From Adineta steineri (Eukaryota; Rotifera; Eurotatoria; Adinetida; Adinetidae): DNA of 64,000 nucleotides. Of the stretch, positions 1-12,189 are shown in pieces. The notes under the pieces are model-generated. The model saw nothing but the letters and a program-made list of their open reading frames with translations. It did not search any database and was not told the origin of the DNA. The stretch spans positions 431,268 through 495,267 of the forward strand of contig CAJNOI010000064.1 in the NCBI GenBank assembly GCA_905250115.1, written 5' to 3'. The translations under genes and the position numbers were made by a program. Within the stretch, counting starts at the first letter, position 1. The number at the start of each line of letters is the position of its first letter.

Positions 1-1376
1 TTTTAGTTTTAATCCTTTATTCAAGTTATGCTGTAAGTATTTTTACTTGTAAAAAAATAGAAATCATATTTATTTTTGAAATAATATAGGGTTCTTTCTA
101 TATTTATTCTTGTGTTTCAAAACGATTTCGACAACAACTCATTTTCGTAATTTCAAATGCTTGTATAAAGCAATACCAACAATGGACGAACAAACGGGGT
201 AATAATCAAATTGCACCAGGTATTGAAATAATCGGTGACATCTAACTTACAAGAACAAAACCAAACAGAAACTGTATTGATGCTGTTTCCATGAAGTGAA
301 TAACGAAGTGATTATCTTTATTATTGTGTGTATAGTAGTTAATTGTGAAAAATAAATATTAGTTGTTGTTGCTACGTTCAGTAATATACTACAATAAAAG
401 TTACCTCTCAAAAGTTATTTTTCTTTTATTTTTGATTCTACTGAATACCATTGTTAGATAATTGTATTTATTATGTAAGAAATACGTAGCAGTCAAAAAA
501 ACATTTTGCGTGAACGCCTTAAATCAGTTTTAATCATACAAAAAGCAGTCTCATATTGTATATGTCCACTGAAGCTATAAAAAAAACATTCGTGATAAGA
601 ATTGAATCAAATACATGTCTTCTTATTATCTTGATTGCATAATTACTTTTTAGTCATAATACTTCCTTCCTTCCTTTTATTATAATGTATTTTTTCTAAA
701 TTTATTTTCATTTTATTATTAAGGCAATATGATTCAGTCAGACCAATCAATCTCGCTTAAGTTAACTTTAAGAAAGGAGCATATACATTTTCTCAAGGAT
801 ATTTCGAGACTCAGGATTAATTATAAGGAAAAAATAAATCTACATCTGGATTTTTAAGTCTATTAAACGTAGTTTAAAGTCAGTATGCACCAATTCCAGT
901 TTTTTGAATCAGTTGGAATTGGTGAGGGTGTGTGTCGATGTGTGGGTGGGATAAGACTCAAGAAAAGATAAACACCCACCCCTTCTATCCAAATCCTATC
1001 ACTAGTAATGCTAGAACGCAAGTGGCATGATTGAACAAAATTTTGCTAAATTTTTAAAAGAAATGAAATATGATTAATTTATGCGGTTTCCAAGGTATCT
1101 AAAATTTGTTCCGAAAAAGACTTCAAAAAAACTTTTGACAAATCGTTAGAAAGGATCGAACTTGATATAAATAAAACTGGCAACTACCCTCAATATTTGA
1201 TAAAATTAAATTAAAAATATCTCCTTATCTTTTTATTTTTTTTTTAAAGTGTAAGAACTTTTGATCAGACCGAAGTATATGCTATTCTTACTAAACTCTA
1301 ACTGAAACTATGCTTGAAAATATATGATATTAGTGTAAAACACATGTACATTATGATATGAGCATTAGAGCAGTAA
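1..1376. other. Intergenic, AT-rich, no gene seen
   Basis: I see no coding region on either strand. The only structured part is the GT-rich/C-rich hairpin near 888-985, listed separately. The rest is A/T-rich with short homopolymer runs. Confidence 0.6.
888..985. repeat. Telomere-like head-to-head hairpin element
   Basis: A perfect 11-bp inverted repeat (CACCAATTCCA at 888-898, TGGAATTGGTG at 914-924) leads into a GT-rich arm with TGTGGGTGGG (941-950). A 20-bp spacer follows, then a C-rich arm, AACACCCACCCC (971-982). The right arm is almost the same as the right arm of the element at 34560. The tracts resemble degenerate TGTGGG, which I recall as the bdelloid telomere repeat. The arrangement is G-strand followed by C-strand, so the tracts face each other. 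Confidence 0.55.
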
Positions 1377-1577
1377 CAGAATATAGTATATACAAATACA
1401 TATCCACTCGTATGTGAATTCTATGATCCTGTAACAAGAACTTGGTCAAATACACTGATGTTGAATCATGGAAGATATTCTCATCAAACTATTTTAACAA
1501 ATACTTTTGTATTAACCATGGGTGGCGATGATGGAAACAATAATAAACTTACCAGTTCTGAAAAATACAATTTATGA
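1377..1577 (+). pseudogene. Kelch-repeat relic
   Basis: An open stretch of about 66 codons with no good start reads as one kelch blade: EFYDPVTRTW, then GRYSHQT, then a VLTMGGDD-type double glycine. This matches the usual kelch order of a Y-D-P...W strand, an R-x-x-H strand and a GG strand. It is bounded by an in-frame TAA at 1374 and a TGA at 1575, and I find no neighbouring blades. It is probably the remains of a kelch-repeat gene of the kind common in bdelloids; an unrecognised exon is less likely. Confidence 0.45.
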
Positions 1578-3043
1578 AACATTATAATCACTATTAACCG
1601 AGCTGTGATAACATTTGTTCTTTTTTAAATTCAAATGATGTATCTTATAAACTTAATTATATTCAATAAATAAAAGTCTAATGTTTTAAATCTGTATTTA
1701 TTCTTTATATAAGTAATATAAATAATGATCTGATAGTTATATGATTTATATGTGAATCTTTTCAAAACCGATTAACTACAAATATAACATAAAATGTTGT
1801 GTATATTAAACTGAATAAAACTCGAACGATATATTATTTCACTCTTTTATTCCACGAAGCGATTTTTTCTGTAAAGCATTTTAATTTTAGAGCTAAGAAC
1901 AAGAGAAGTTTATATTCATGTTTATCGAAGACTTGAAATAAATAACATCATTGAAATATAATTTTATGCTACAGTAGACTTACGAATTGCATTTTTACAA
2001 GTAAAACATGATTATATTATATTCTGTTAATAGTAACAGTTTTATGGCTAGATATTGCATTGGCAACTGATAATGTTATTAATTAATTTATTTATTTATT
2101 CAAGAAATATCACATCATATTACCGTTACAAGTGCAACATGAAAAAGAATTTTAGGATAAATAAAAATATGATAGAATATTATATAGTATCATGTAACAT
2201 TAATGATATATTATTGATGGAACTTTTACGAAATTCAACTTTTTCTATGTGATTCCAAATAATAGTAATAATATATTTATATCTACCAAAATTAGCTGAA
2301 ATATAACGTTGTACATTGACAACGAACTTCGATCTTTAACAAAAAAAATATAGAAAATAAATATCTATAATTTTCATACGATTTTTGTTTAAGTTTAGCT
2401 ATATAACCAAGAAATTCTGATACACGATCATATTTTGTTTGTATGTAAAAAACTAAATTATGATTTGATATTAAATTAATAAGAATTAATTGTTCTTTTC
2501 CTAGTGTAACATTTAAACCAGTTATATCATTGATTCCAATGGCAGGTTATCATTTGCCCTAAAATGGTTTTCACAAATCTATCCCCAAATGGAGAGTTTT
2601 CATTTGGGGCAACTAATAGACATTCGTCGTGTATATTCAGTAACTAAGACAATAGTTTATATTTATCTTGTTGAGAAAAAAGCGATAAGTGCATCTCTTC
2701 TTCTCGTATTTTATATATATATATATACGGTCATCAATAAATTTTATTAATAATATATTTCTTTATTATTAATGCGTAATTAAGTTGAATTTTTACCAAC
2801 ATAAATTTTATTACAAATACAATATTTGCTTTTTTTATCTGTGTGATGTCTTCAAACATACAAACTTTTCTTCTTCATTACCTATTCTTCAATTCAAAGT
2901 ATATAATATATTTCTTCTCAATATTTACCAACTCTTTTGAGTTGCTATGCGAGACTTTATAGATAAGTTATAATGCGAAGACATCATGTTTCTTATCATT
3001 TTTATATTCTAACATTAAACATCGATATAGACACTAGTATAGA
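1578..3043. other. Intergenic, no gene seen
   Basis: AT-rich sequence. A 65-codon ORF at 2055-2252 has K/N/I/Y-biased composition and no family features, so I do not call it. The last 100 bases before 3044 form the promoter/5' UTR region of the legumain gene; no clear TATA element can be singled out in such AT-rich DNA. Confidence 0.5.
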
Positions 3044-4912
3044 ATGCGTCCAAATCCTTTTTACCTAATAGCTAGTATTGTGTTGTTTACTGCTAGTATA
3101 ACTCAAGCAGCTAATTGGGCATTATTAGTTGCTGGTTCTAACGGATGGTACAATTATCGACATCAAGCAGATGTCTGTCATGCTTATCAAATCTTACATA
3201 AAAATGGTATCCCAGACTCGAATATTGTTGTTATGATGTATGATGATTTAGCTCAAAATCCAGCGTAAATTTTAAGGATATTTTTGAGCTATTCAATATT
3301 TAATCTATTTTTTCTTTCTTTAGAAATCCAACTAAAGGTATTATTATCAATCACCCACGTGGTCAAGATGTTTACCATGGAGTTCCTAAAGATTATACAG
3401 GCGCGGTAAGGTCAATAAAAATTATTAATTTCGAATATGAATTTGTCTCTTCTCACAGACTGTCACACCACAAAATTTTATTAATATATTACTTGGTGAT
3501 AAAGCAGCAATGCAAGGTATAGGCAGCGGTAAAGTTATCGAAAGGTAAAAAAGAACGATACATCTATCGAACAATTTTCTAATTTTTTTTATAGTGGTCC
3601 TAATGATAATGTCTTTCTCTATTTTACTGATCATGGTGCTACCGGTAAAATCTTTTACATTTATTTTTTATATTTCTTCATATTGTTCATCACAGGTTTG
3701 GTTGCTTTTCCAAGTAGTGTAGTATGTTTGATATTGATCGTTTCAATAAAAAGAACTAATGTATATGTGCTCATTTTTCTAGCTTTATGCCACAGATTTA
3801 AATGCCACAATTACAAAAATGTATAATGGAAAAAAATATAAACAAGTTAGTTGAAATTTAGTTTTTTTTGTTCTATGTGTAATTCATATTATAAATATAT
3901 AGATGGCTATTTATATTGAAGCATGTGAATCAGGTTCAATGTTGGAAAACATCTTACCAAATAATATTAATATTTATGCCACAACTGCATCAAATGCTGA
4001 AGAATCATCTTATGCATGTTATCTTGATGATAAACTTTCGACTTATTTAGGTGATTGTTATTCTGTTGCTTGGATGGAAAATTCTGATGAAAAAAAATTT
4101 AATAAAGAAACGTTATATGATCAATATTTGGTAACAAAGAAAAAAACACATGAAAGTCATGTTATGCAATACGGTGATCTTGTAAGAAAAAAAATTATTG
4201 ATGTTTGTAAAACATATATATTTGTCTATGTTTAGCAACTAGGTAAAACTCATCATATCGATGAATTTCAAGGTAATGAACAACAATATTTGAAAGAAAA
4301 TACACGTCATACATTTTTAAATCATCATTATACTCAACTCAAAGTAGATATCATATCGATATAGATATATGTATATTTTATCCTATCTTTTAGCGTGATG
4401 CTGTTCCAATGGAAAATGTTCGTATTTCGATCCTCGCTCATCGTTTAGCAGCAAGTAAACAGAATTCAACTGAACAACAACGATTACAAAAAGAACTTTC
4501 TCAAACACTTAATGCAAGTAGACAAGAACCACTTCAATACCTTATAATATTTTTATCTAATATTTAGGATCGAAATATCATTCAACATCATATTCAACAG
4601 ATTGTATCAGTAGCATTATCCAATAATAACGATTATTCTGTTAAAGAAATAACACAAAAACGAATGAAACTCACTCAATATAATTGCTATAAAACAGTCA
4701 CTCAATATATACATGAAAAATGTTTTGATCTACAAGTTTGAATAAAATCTTTTTTTTTTACATATTTAAAATAATTATATATTCTTTAGAATGAATTTGT
4801 TCTTAATAAATTATGGACAATTGCTAATTTATGTGAAATACGTTTGAATGACTTTATTATTACAAATGCAATTGATCAAACATGTCGAAATCGTGTTCAT
4901 TTTGATTATTAA
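3044..4912 (+). CDS. LGMN: Legumain (asparaginyl endopeptidase, peptidase C13)
   Basis: Lysosomal cysteine protease that cleaves after Asn. Eleven exons can be joined in frame: 3044-3264, 3324-3405, 3459-3544, 3595-3644, 3696-3721, 3783-3845, 3903-4181, 4236-4343, 4394-4513, 4568-4735, 4790-4912. They give 441 aa, close to the ~433 aa of vertebrate legumain. Residues 1-22 are a signal peptide ending ITQA, directly followed by the family's NWALLVAGS strand. The catalytic His (about 143, FTDHGA) and Cys (about 184, EACESGSM) are both present, and the C-terminal prodomain/LSAM-like region with paired Cys is complete. Ten introns of about 50-60 bp separate the exons. The ninth intron (4514-4567) starts GCAAGT, so it appears to be a GC-AG intron, because only that boundary keeps the frame. 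AATAAA lies downstream at 5013. The gene looks intact and functional. Confidence 0.93.
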
Positions 4913-5028
4913 TTTATTTCATAACATTGAAATATATACGAAGATGATGAACTTACATTTTATTTTCCCTTTAAAAATTCATCTATCATATATAAAATAA
5001 AATAATGAAATCAATAAATAATCTGACA

Positions 5029-6084
5029 TTATTTATTTCTTTTTAAATATTTTATAATAATTCTTTTAGCATTTTGATTTAATTCTTCTGTTAATATATT
5101 TCGATCGTTCGATGAAAGATTGTTCCACATTTCTTCATTTCCATTTTCATATAATTGATCAAGAATATCTTTTATATAAAGATTTAATAATTCTTTTAAT
5201 TTATCTTTTTCATTCGCAGTGACATGTCCAATTTTACTAAGTGCATTATTTAAACGATTATCAGTAACTAAAGCATCAATTTCAAATCTTAATAGATCAA
5301 TATTTGAAAGTTCACCATCAGTTTTTAATTCTTGTTTTTGTGCTTGACCATATTTATCTTCAGAAAATTCTTCAATTTTCTTTTTAACAATTGCACGTAC
5401 ATGAACACCTTTAGTTGTCTTAACTAAAATTTCATGCATTGGTTTAATTACAATTCCTTCTGCTTTATTTGCATCGATTAGACTTGGAAGTCCAAGTCGG
5501 TTTGGTATGGTAGAATTAAAACCTAGTTTAAAATCAAGAGCTTCTTCATATTTACCAATAAATAATGGTTCAGCATAAAATAAATTTACATTTTGAAAAG
5601 CAGTTATAGCATATTCATAATCTAGATAAATTTGTTTATCATTACTAACAATAGCTAAATCAAATGCACAAAATTCAATATCAGGACAATACCAAATTCC
5701 AGTTTGAACAGCATTTATATTAGGTAATTTTGGTACATCTGGATGTGGATAAGAGCCACCAAATAATTCACCAAATATATACAATTTATTTAGATTTGGA
5801 TAAGTATTTTTAACAAATTGATACAATTGTTGAATTCTAGGAACAATTTCATTGAATAATCGTTGTTTATAACCAAAAAAATCATCTGTATCTGATAATA
5901 AACTTGTTCGTTTTCCACAACGAACACGTTGACCGTCATCATCACAGAAGAAACAAAAATTTGCACCATGAATTTTCTCTGTAACACACCATAATGTTCG
6001 TTTAAACGTTGTATTATCAGATTTTTCTAAAATCCAATTACTACTACTTTCACCTATCTTACCATAACCTTCGAATTCATCCAT
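5029..6084 (-). CDS. T4 Rnl2-type ATP-dependent RNA ligase
   Basis: 351 aa, single exon. It seals nicked or broken RNA through a covalent lysyl-AMP intermediate. Nucleotidyltransferase motif I is VTEKIHGANF with nucleophile Lys37. It is followed by the GKRTSLL and DDFFGY segments seen in Rnl2 enzymes, motif III (YIFGELFGG, about 103-111), motif IV (EGIVIKP, about 210) and motif V (IVKKKIEEFSE, about 230-240). The all-helical C-terminal domain typical of Rnl2 (NNALSKIG... then an ILDQLY segment) is also present, so the protein is full length and every catalytic motif is kept. The lack of introns contrasts with its neighbour and, with the phage/protist-type family, suggests horizontal acquisition (inference). 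A role in RNA repair after desiccation is plausible but untested. ATG at 6084 is the only sensible start. Confidence 0.9.
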   Translation of the reverse strand: MDEFEGYGKIGESSSNWILEKSDNTTFKRTLWCVTEKIHGANFCFFCDDDGQRVRCGKRTSLLSDTDDFFGYKQRLFNEIVPRIQQLYQFVKNTYPNLNKLYIFGELFGGSYPHPDVPKLPNINAVQTGIWYCPDIEFCAFDLAIVSNDKQIYLDYEYAITAFQNVNLFYAEPLFIGKYEEALDFKLGFNSTIPNRLGLPSLIDANKAEGIVIKPMHEILVKTTKGVHVRAIVKKKIEEFSEDKYGQAQKQELKTDGELSNIDLLRFEIDALVTDNRLNNALSKIGHVTANEKDKLKELLNLYIKDILDQLYENGNEEMWNNLSSNDRNILTEELNQNAKRIIIKYLKRNK

Positions 6085-6439
6085 TATTTTTTAACTTTTA
6101 CGTTTATTCATCGAGAAACGAATGCATATATAAAAAATGTAATTACACAATTCATTTATGACGTGTTTTTTCTTACACAAGAAAAGAAAAAGAATGAAGG
6201 CTATGCGTGTTGCCTTGTTTCTGTTCTATACACTTTCAAACAGATGACGCACGTGGTCATAATATTACGAAAAAAAAAAGAATAATTTTAATATTTTATT
6301 TCAAGAGTAAAATATTATATACATATATTTAAAAGCAATGTTTTTAAAAATTTGAAGTTAAAGTAGCATTTGTAGAATTTTATATACTAAAAAGAAAAAA
6401 AAGAAATCTATAGTAAAAAACATATAAATTTTTTTTTAT
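6085..6439. other. Short intergenic spacer
   Basis: This separates two minus-strand genes and holds the 5' flank of the RNA ligase gene and the 3' flank of the RING/TRAF gene. It contains A-rich runs. I see no further gene. Confidence 0.5.
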
Positions 6440-7069
6440 TTACCTAATTTGTGCGAGAATTTGATTAAGATCATTTACTTGACTTTCAAGTGCATGTTGT
6501 TTATCATTATAGTCTTTCTCTTTTTGTGTCATTCGATCTCGAAGTTGATGTAATTGTACACGTAAACATGTAATTTCAGTGTGTTGATCTTGTTGATGTC
6601 GTTGATAAACACTCATACATTCCTTACATGTTAATAACACTAATGCACAATTATTCTCATGCTCTTGAAAATCTTTTTGAACGATTTTTTCGTCGCATCC
6701 AGAGCATGTCATTAAACGATAACCACATCCTTTTTCATGCTTTTCTAGATTATTGTAAGACAGCGTCTCTGCACATCCGTTTGTTTTATAACGACAGGTT
6801 ACTTGTAACGTATTTAAAATATGAATAATCGACGGAGGACATGCTCGTTGAATAAATTCTGAACAACTGTGTGGACAAGTAATCAAGTCTTCTCTTTCTG
6901 TTTTCCAAGTTTCAATGCAAGGTAAACAAAATGGTTTCTCACAGTTTCTACAAGCTACTGGCAACCAAGCAATTCCATCACATATAGTACATACTAGAAG
7001 ATCGGGCAATGTTAAGTTGATTACACGATCTTTTGGCAAATACGGTTGGTATTTTATGAAAGCAGTCAT
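6440..7069 (-). CDS. RING plus TRAF-type zinc-finger protein, probable E3 ubiquitin ligase
   Basis: 209 aa, one exon. An N-terminal RING begins at about residue 27 (CTICDGIAW, then CRNCEKPFCLPCIETW and CPHSC). It is followed by TRAF/SIAH-type zinc fingers, in which CRYKTNGC with a LEKHEKGC, then CSGCDEKI with a FQEHENNC, repeat the C-x(6)-C...H-x3-C and C-x2-C...H-x4-C patterns. After CKECMSVYQ with a QHTEITC the C-terminal 45 residues form a coiled coil (LHQLRDRMTQKEKDYNDKQ). There is no MATH domain, so it resembles a truncated TRAF or a RING-TRAF adaptor. It probably ubiquitinates an unknown partner. The family is large in bdelloids. Confidence 0.85.
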   Translation of the reverse strand: MTAFIKYQPYLPKDRVINLTLPDLLVCTICDGIAWLPVACRNCEKPFCLPCIETWKTEREDLITCPHSCSEFIQRACPPSIIHILNTLQVTCRYKTNGCAETLSYNNLEKHEKGCGYRLMTCSGCDEKIVQKDFQEHENNCALVLLTCKECMSVYQRHQQDQHTEITCLRVQLHQLRDRMTQKEKDYNDKQHALESQVNDLNQILAQIR

Positions 7070-8562
7070 TACAAAACGTGTAGTATAGAATGCAAGACAA
7101 TTGTTGTATTTGATATAACTAAAGCTACGTTACAAGTAATATTTATTTTCTATTTATCTCACCTCTTATATATCGTGTTGTTGATACACAACAACATATG
7201 ACTTCTGTTATCTCTTAAGATTTTTCCAACGTAAATAATTTTTAAAAGATTTTACCAAGTACGGTGCATAGAAAAAAGAAATTTTATTTTGATGAATAAT
7301 AAGATCTATACATGCAACATATATTAATCTGAATATTACAGATAAGTTCTCTTCAATAAAATGTTTTTGATCGATTATCAAAGAATAAGTTGTTATATCA
7401 GATATTACTTTTTACGAATACATGTAATGCATTCGTATGATTTATTATGACTCATTTAAGAGTTTTACGTATATTTTATTTTAATATAGATAAGCATCAT
7501 ATAAAAACAACTGAGAGAGATAATATTAACACTGATAAGATTCAAAGGAAAGGTAGAAACTGGGCATTTTTTTTGTGACTAACATAGATGAAATTTAATT
7601 AAACGAAAAAACATGTGTTGTGTGTTTTTCGTTTATATCTTATCGACAAATCAATGTACATATATACTTTAATTATCTCGATATATATCTTGTAAGAAAT
7701 ATCCTTCATATCATGAACTATGGAGAATATATCAAATAGAATACATGTGACTTGCATTGACTGTTTAATTGTAGAATTGTTTCTCGGCATCAGTATTTGA
7801 TAAGTCATGGTACTCTTAATGAAACTTATTTCGAATATTAAATATTCTACTTAATCTATAAATAGAATGAAAAATGCTCTATAATAAAACGACAAGTAAC
7901 AATATACATGAGAAAGAATATCACTTGTGTAATACAGTTACCCTAGGAAACGTACGATGTCCATACGTATTAAGGAAATAATATGACATGATGATATTCT
8001 AATTTATTACTATTTTTCAGATAACGACTGTATATTTGTAAAACAAGCGGACGATCGCGCTTATTATTTATATTCACGCACTAAGAAAAGATTTTCTTAA
8101 TAGATGTAAAGTACAAAATAATTGCTTTCATAAGTTATATAACGATACAGCATCATAAATAATCAAATCATATGAGATGAGCAATACAGTAATGCTCCAC
8201 GTGTCACATCATGTCTTGCGCTACGTTTCTGGAAGATGTGACTAACACAATAGATTCTTAAAATAGGACTGTCAAAATCTCGAAAAAAAACTCATTATAA
8301 CAGAAGAACTGTGAAATGTATAAACTCAAATTTTTAACGTATTGAAATTAAAACAAAACTTGAGAAGATGTCATCTCATTCAACAATCATTTGAACAGAT
8401 TCAAACATATCATTATGGCTGGCATGTTTTCTTTTATTTTTCTTCCTGATATATTCTTCTTGTTCATTCACTCATCGCCGATCATTCTCTTAACATCCTC
8501 GTAATTACTTTGAATGTTATCTATTTCTATTTTGATTATATTAAAGAACAGGTCATCATCTG
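7070..8562. other. Intergenic, no gene seen
   Basis: AT-rich DNA. The 69-codon ORF at 7599-7808 has no recognisable feature and is not called. I see no RNA gene or repeat array. Confidence 0.5.
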
Positions 8563-9445
8563 ATATAGATGAAACATCTGTAATTTCATTCCTGATAAGT
8601 AATAAGGGTAAACGTTTGCTAGTTATTGATGGTTTCATATATTAACAAAACAAATCAACTCTGAAAGTAAACTACTGGATTTGTGAAGAAAAACTTTGCA
8701 ATGCAGATGTTCATCTTAGTTCGAATGATTTATTTCTCAAGTACACGGAAAGCACTCATGACGATATGCCTAAACCTGAACGACTAGAAATTTGCAAGAT
8801 GATGACAAAGGTTAAAGCTAATCTTTCTCGAGCAGCTCTTGCTATTATGCCAACATGTGTAGATTTCAATATTCCATCCCGTTATCGAAAAACAACTAAT
8901 GGACAGCAATATTTACTTGCTGATCAAATTGAGCCCGTTGGTGTAAAACTTCAAAAAATAATTAATTATCTTTTCCACCGACCATCAACTTCATTCTGTC
9001 TTTAAATCTCCGCATATAATGATAGACGGTACATTTCGCAGCTGTCCACCACATTTTGAACAAGTTTTTTCAATTCATGGTATAAACAATGACCAAACTG
9101 AGCTACTCTTATTAAAGCGGTAGCTTACGAAGTAAGTTCACTGTTATGTTCCTTGAATTAATAATTATCAAAGTTTTTAGTTTCCTAACGCTCGTCACAT
9201 TGGGTGTTACTTTCACTACGCGAATTCAGTTTATCGACAAATTCAACAACTTCGTCTGACCACTGCTTATCGAGATAATGAAGACGCACGTAAATTTATA
9301 GCTCTTCTTCTCACGTCACTTAATCTAAGTGATCGTAGTTTTTAAAGAAATTTTGCATAATGCTCCTGATGCAATACGCCCATTAATCCATTATTTCAAC
9401 AGATACTGGATGACAAAAATTAAATGCACATTGTGGAAACGTGTG
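8563..9445 (+). pseudogene. FLYWCH zinc finger / MULE transposase-domain gene, inactivated
   Basis: Pieces in different frames can be read in order. A FLYWCH finger is seen as KGKRLLVIDGFIY, then an in-frame TAA at 8643-8645, then a YWICEEKLCNADVH-type segment. A helical linker (PKPERLEICKMMTK, 8766-9002) ends in a frameshift. A MULE core (IMIDGTFRSCPPHFEQVF, about 9015-9110) follows. Further on, after about 60 bp of non-matching sequence, comes a GCYFHYANSVYRQIQQL segment (about 9195-9340). The last pieces are near 9390-9430. MULE-domain proteins derive from Mutator-like transposases. Stops and frameshifts at several points show it is dead. I see no terminal inverted repeats. Confidence 0.75.
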
Positions 9446-9594
9446 TGTGTGTGATCGTCGATATTTGCTGCATCTAACATTCACACCCATAATTTCATAT
9501 ACTAATTCGAGATTTTTTTTGTTCAATATATTAATTTTTCGAAAATTCGGTTTTTTGAGTTTCAATTTTATTATATTTATTAGTGAAGAATTAT

Positions 9595-11072
9595 TTAGAC
9601 GTAAACACGAACATACGCTTCGATACTCTGACGACATACAGGACATATGCGTAATGTTCCAGAACAACTAACACATACTGCAAGATGGCCACAAGGAACG
9701 CACGCCAAACGTTTCTCTTCTCTCGAACATACTACACAAGGATGATTCAGTACAATCTGAGATTCTGAACTCGTTTCTTCTATTACTGTCTTTTCATTTG
9801 ATGTGGACATGGTTATTGGTTTGCTTGATGCTATTTCTGATGTTTGTACGAATGAATTATTTGTTTTCATCGAAGAATTAGTAGATGAGTTTGTCAAAGG
9901 TGAGATTGACAAAGACGAAGATGGCTGTGACTGTTGTAGAATCGACGTATCTAAAAATATAATTGTTATTTATAGATAAATCATTTTTAATAAGATATTT
10001 TATGTACTTGATTGTTCATTGTTACGAATGGATTTCATTTTAATACTAGGTACTATAATATTATTTTTGTCTCCATTTATATATTGAATTTGTTTTTGAA
10101 GAATGACACAAGCTGTATGTAGATCACAATCGGTAACAAAATCATCGTCTAAACAAATAAATCGGTAGGTATAAACTATCGTAACATTATACACTCTTCT
10201 TAAAATCCTATTTACTCACGTTTTAATCGAAGTTGGTCTTCCCAGCAACGCTTTATAATTGATAATTTAAAGTTTTGATTGAGTAATTGCTGTGATATAG
10301 GCAAATCTAATCGAGCAGTGACTAGACGTGATAATAAGTTGTCATCTATTGGTTGCGATGGTTGATTATTTATAGTTGTTGGAGTACATGTTGTTTGATT
10401 ATTGTTATTATCGGTTGAAATTCCATTGGCAATTACAACTAATGATGTTTCCTCTTGTAGTGGCAAAGATAAAACATAGGGACATTTTGGTGATAGGATT
10501 TTGTGAACTTCAATCGGATCATCAGTATCTTTTTCCCATTGTTGACAAATTAGATTACAATACATACATATAACACGATCACCTACATTAGTGCAAAAGA
10601 AGCCGGCATGTATCATTTGTTCTTTTGTTGGTGTTGTTTGATGTAACCAATGTGAAAATGTTCGTTGACGCACTTGTTGAAAAGTGTTGGATTCAATTAA
10701 TTTTTTCTGTTGGTTATATTGGTTGTTATCTGTTTCCATCTTTTGTCGCTTAGTTGAATTTTCTTCAGAAGACAGCGTTGACTTATACTTTAATTGTAAT
10801 GAACGAACAAATGAACAATTTGGACTACGTTCCAAATGGATAAAGAATGGATTCATTTCTCGCGTCCATTCTGATACTTCAATATCACAATTATTGCAAC
10901 GAGCTGTATCCTTGTCTCCTGTGTATTGAAACCCTGCTGCTTTCATACGACTTACTGGATGCACTCCATAGCTTTTAAATTGACTGCATAGTTTCAATGC
11001 TTCTTCACATACATCACGTTTTTCTGTAAGCATTTCTGACTTGATATTCATATTTTGTGTGCATAAAGCCAT
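9595..11072 (-). CDS. Inhibitor of apoptosis protein (two BIR domains plus RING)
   Basis: Exons 11072-10220, 10148-10008 and 9950-9595 join in phase 1 each time to give 449 aa. BIR1 (about residues 24-95) has C-NN-C, then H and C spaced x16/x6. BIR2 (about 130-200) has C-MY-C, then H and C spaced x17/x6, so all zinc ligands are present in both. A helical segment (DNLLSRLVTARLDLP...IIKRCWEDQLRL) resembles the UBA-like region of IAPs. A Ser/Thr-rich linker follows, then a C-terminal C3HC4 RING (CVVC... CVPCGHLAVC... CPVC). The likely role is restraint of caspases and ubiquitination in the cytosol. Domain order BIR-BIR-UBA-like-RING is typical of animal IAPs. The exon joins are my reading of GT-AG sites. 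Confidence 0.9.
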
Positions 11073-11215
11073 TATTTATGTTCATGAAATGTGATAATAG
11101 TTATAATAAGAAAATAATATTTTAAATTTTATTATGATAATCTACAATAAAATTTGTAATATATATAGATAAATGTTAGTATAATTCATCTAGGATTAAA
11201 ATGGGAACCACAAAA

Positions 11216-11302
11216 GAGTGTGGGTGTGGGTGGATGCGGGTACGGATGTGCGTGTGCGTGTCAGTGAATGTTGTCATCACTTCACACACACTCACACCCA
11301 CC
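11216..11302. repeat. Telomere-like head-to-head hairpin element
   Basis: The GT-rich arm (TGTGGGTGTGGGTGGATGCGGG from 11220, continuing GTGCGTGTGCGTG) is followed after about 25 bp by the C-rich arm (CACACACACTCACACCCACC, 11283-11302). It has the same organisation as the elements at 888, 16420 and 34560. Confidence 0.5.
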
Positions 11303-12034
11303 TTCACCTCAGCTATCAAAAGAAACTTGATACTTATCACTGTTGAATAAATTTTTAAGGCCATCAGAAATTTCATATTCTTCTATCATATACTGAAGTA
11401 ACATGCCAGACGAGGAAGTAGTATTATCGTCTATTATAATCATATTTGTATGTAACCTGTATATATATATATAATACTATGTTGGCATTTTGGAAAATAG
11501 ATAAGAAGTGTAATCTTTGACTCACTACCGCCAACATAAAAAGCAACAAATCGAAATTGAATATGTGGAATGTTCTGTTTTATAGAATTCGCACCAATGA
11601 GATGATGAAATAGAGCTCTTTTAATAGAAAATACTATGCAGAACTGTGTTCTGCCATTTTTAATAATGTTTAAATCAGGATCTCATAACTGTTGATGAAC
11701 ATTTAGTGACACCTATAACAGTAAAAATTTTTGAGATTAATACTATATATATAGACATGTATGTACACTGACAGTAAAAAAACTACCGACTTCTTCTGTT
11801 TTTTTCTTTCTTTCTTATAGTATTTATATGATTTTATTATTCATTGAGGAAAAATCATTGAATTAAGTAGAAATTGTTTACACAACATGGGGAGAAAAAA
11901 AATGAAATGAATAATTTCTTTCTACAGTGGGACGAAAATATTTGTTTTCGAATGATTCCCATTTCTTCGCATAGTTAAGAAAAAAACCAAACATTTATAT
12001 TTTGTTTGTTCCTCTCGACGGTGAATCTGAATAT

Positions 12035-12075
12035 GAGTGAGTGTGAGTTTTGGTTTATTTCACACCCACACCCTC
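12035..12075. repeat. Weak telomere-like hairpin element
   Basis: GAGTGAGTGTGAG is followed 13 bp later by CACACCCACACCCTC. The left arm has decayed, but the G-strand/C-strand order is the same as in the other elements. Confidence 0.35.
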
Positions 12076-12189
12076 AAGCTAGTGAATCACACACCTTCAA
12101 GAAATATTTATCGTGTTATGAAGATAAAACGATCAGAATAAAACCCAGAGACGTATTACATAAGATAAGATGAAACAAAGAAAAATTAC

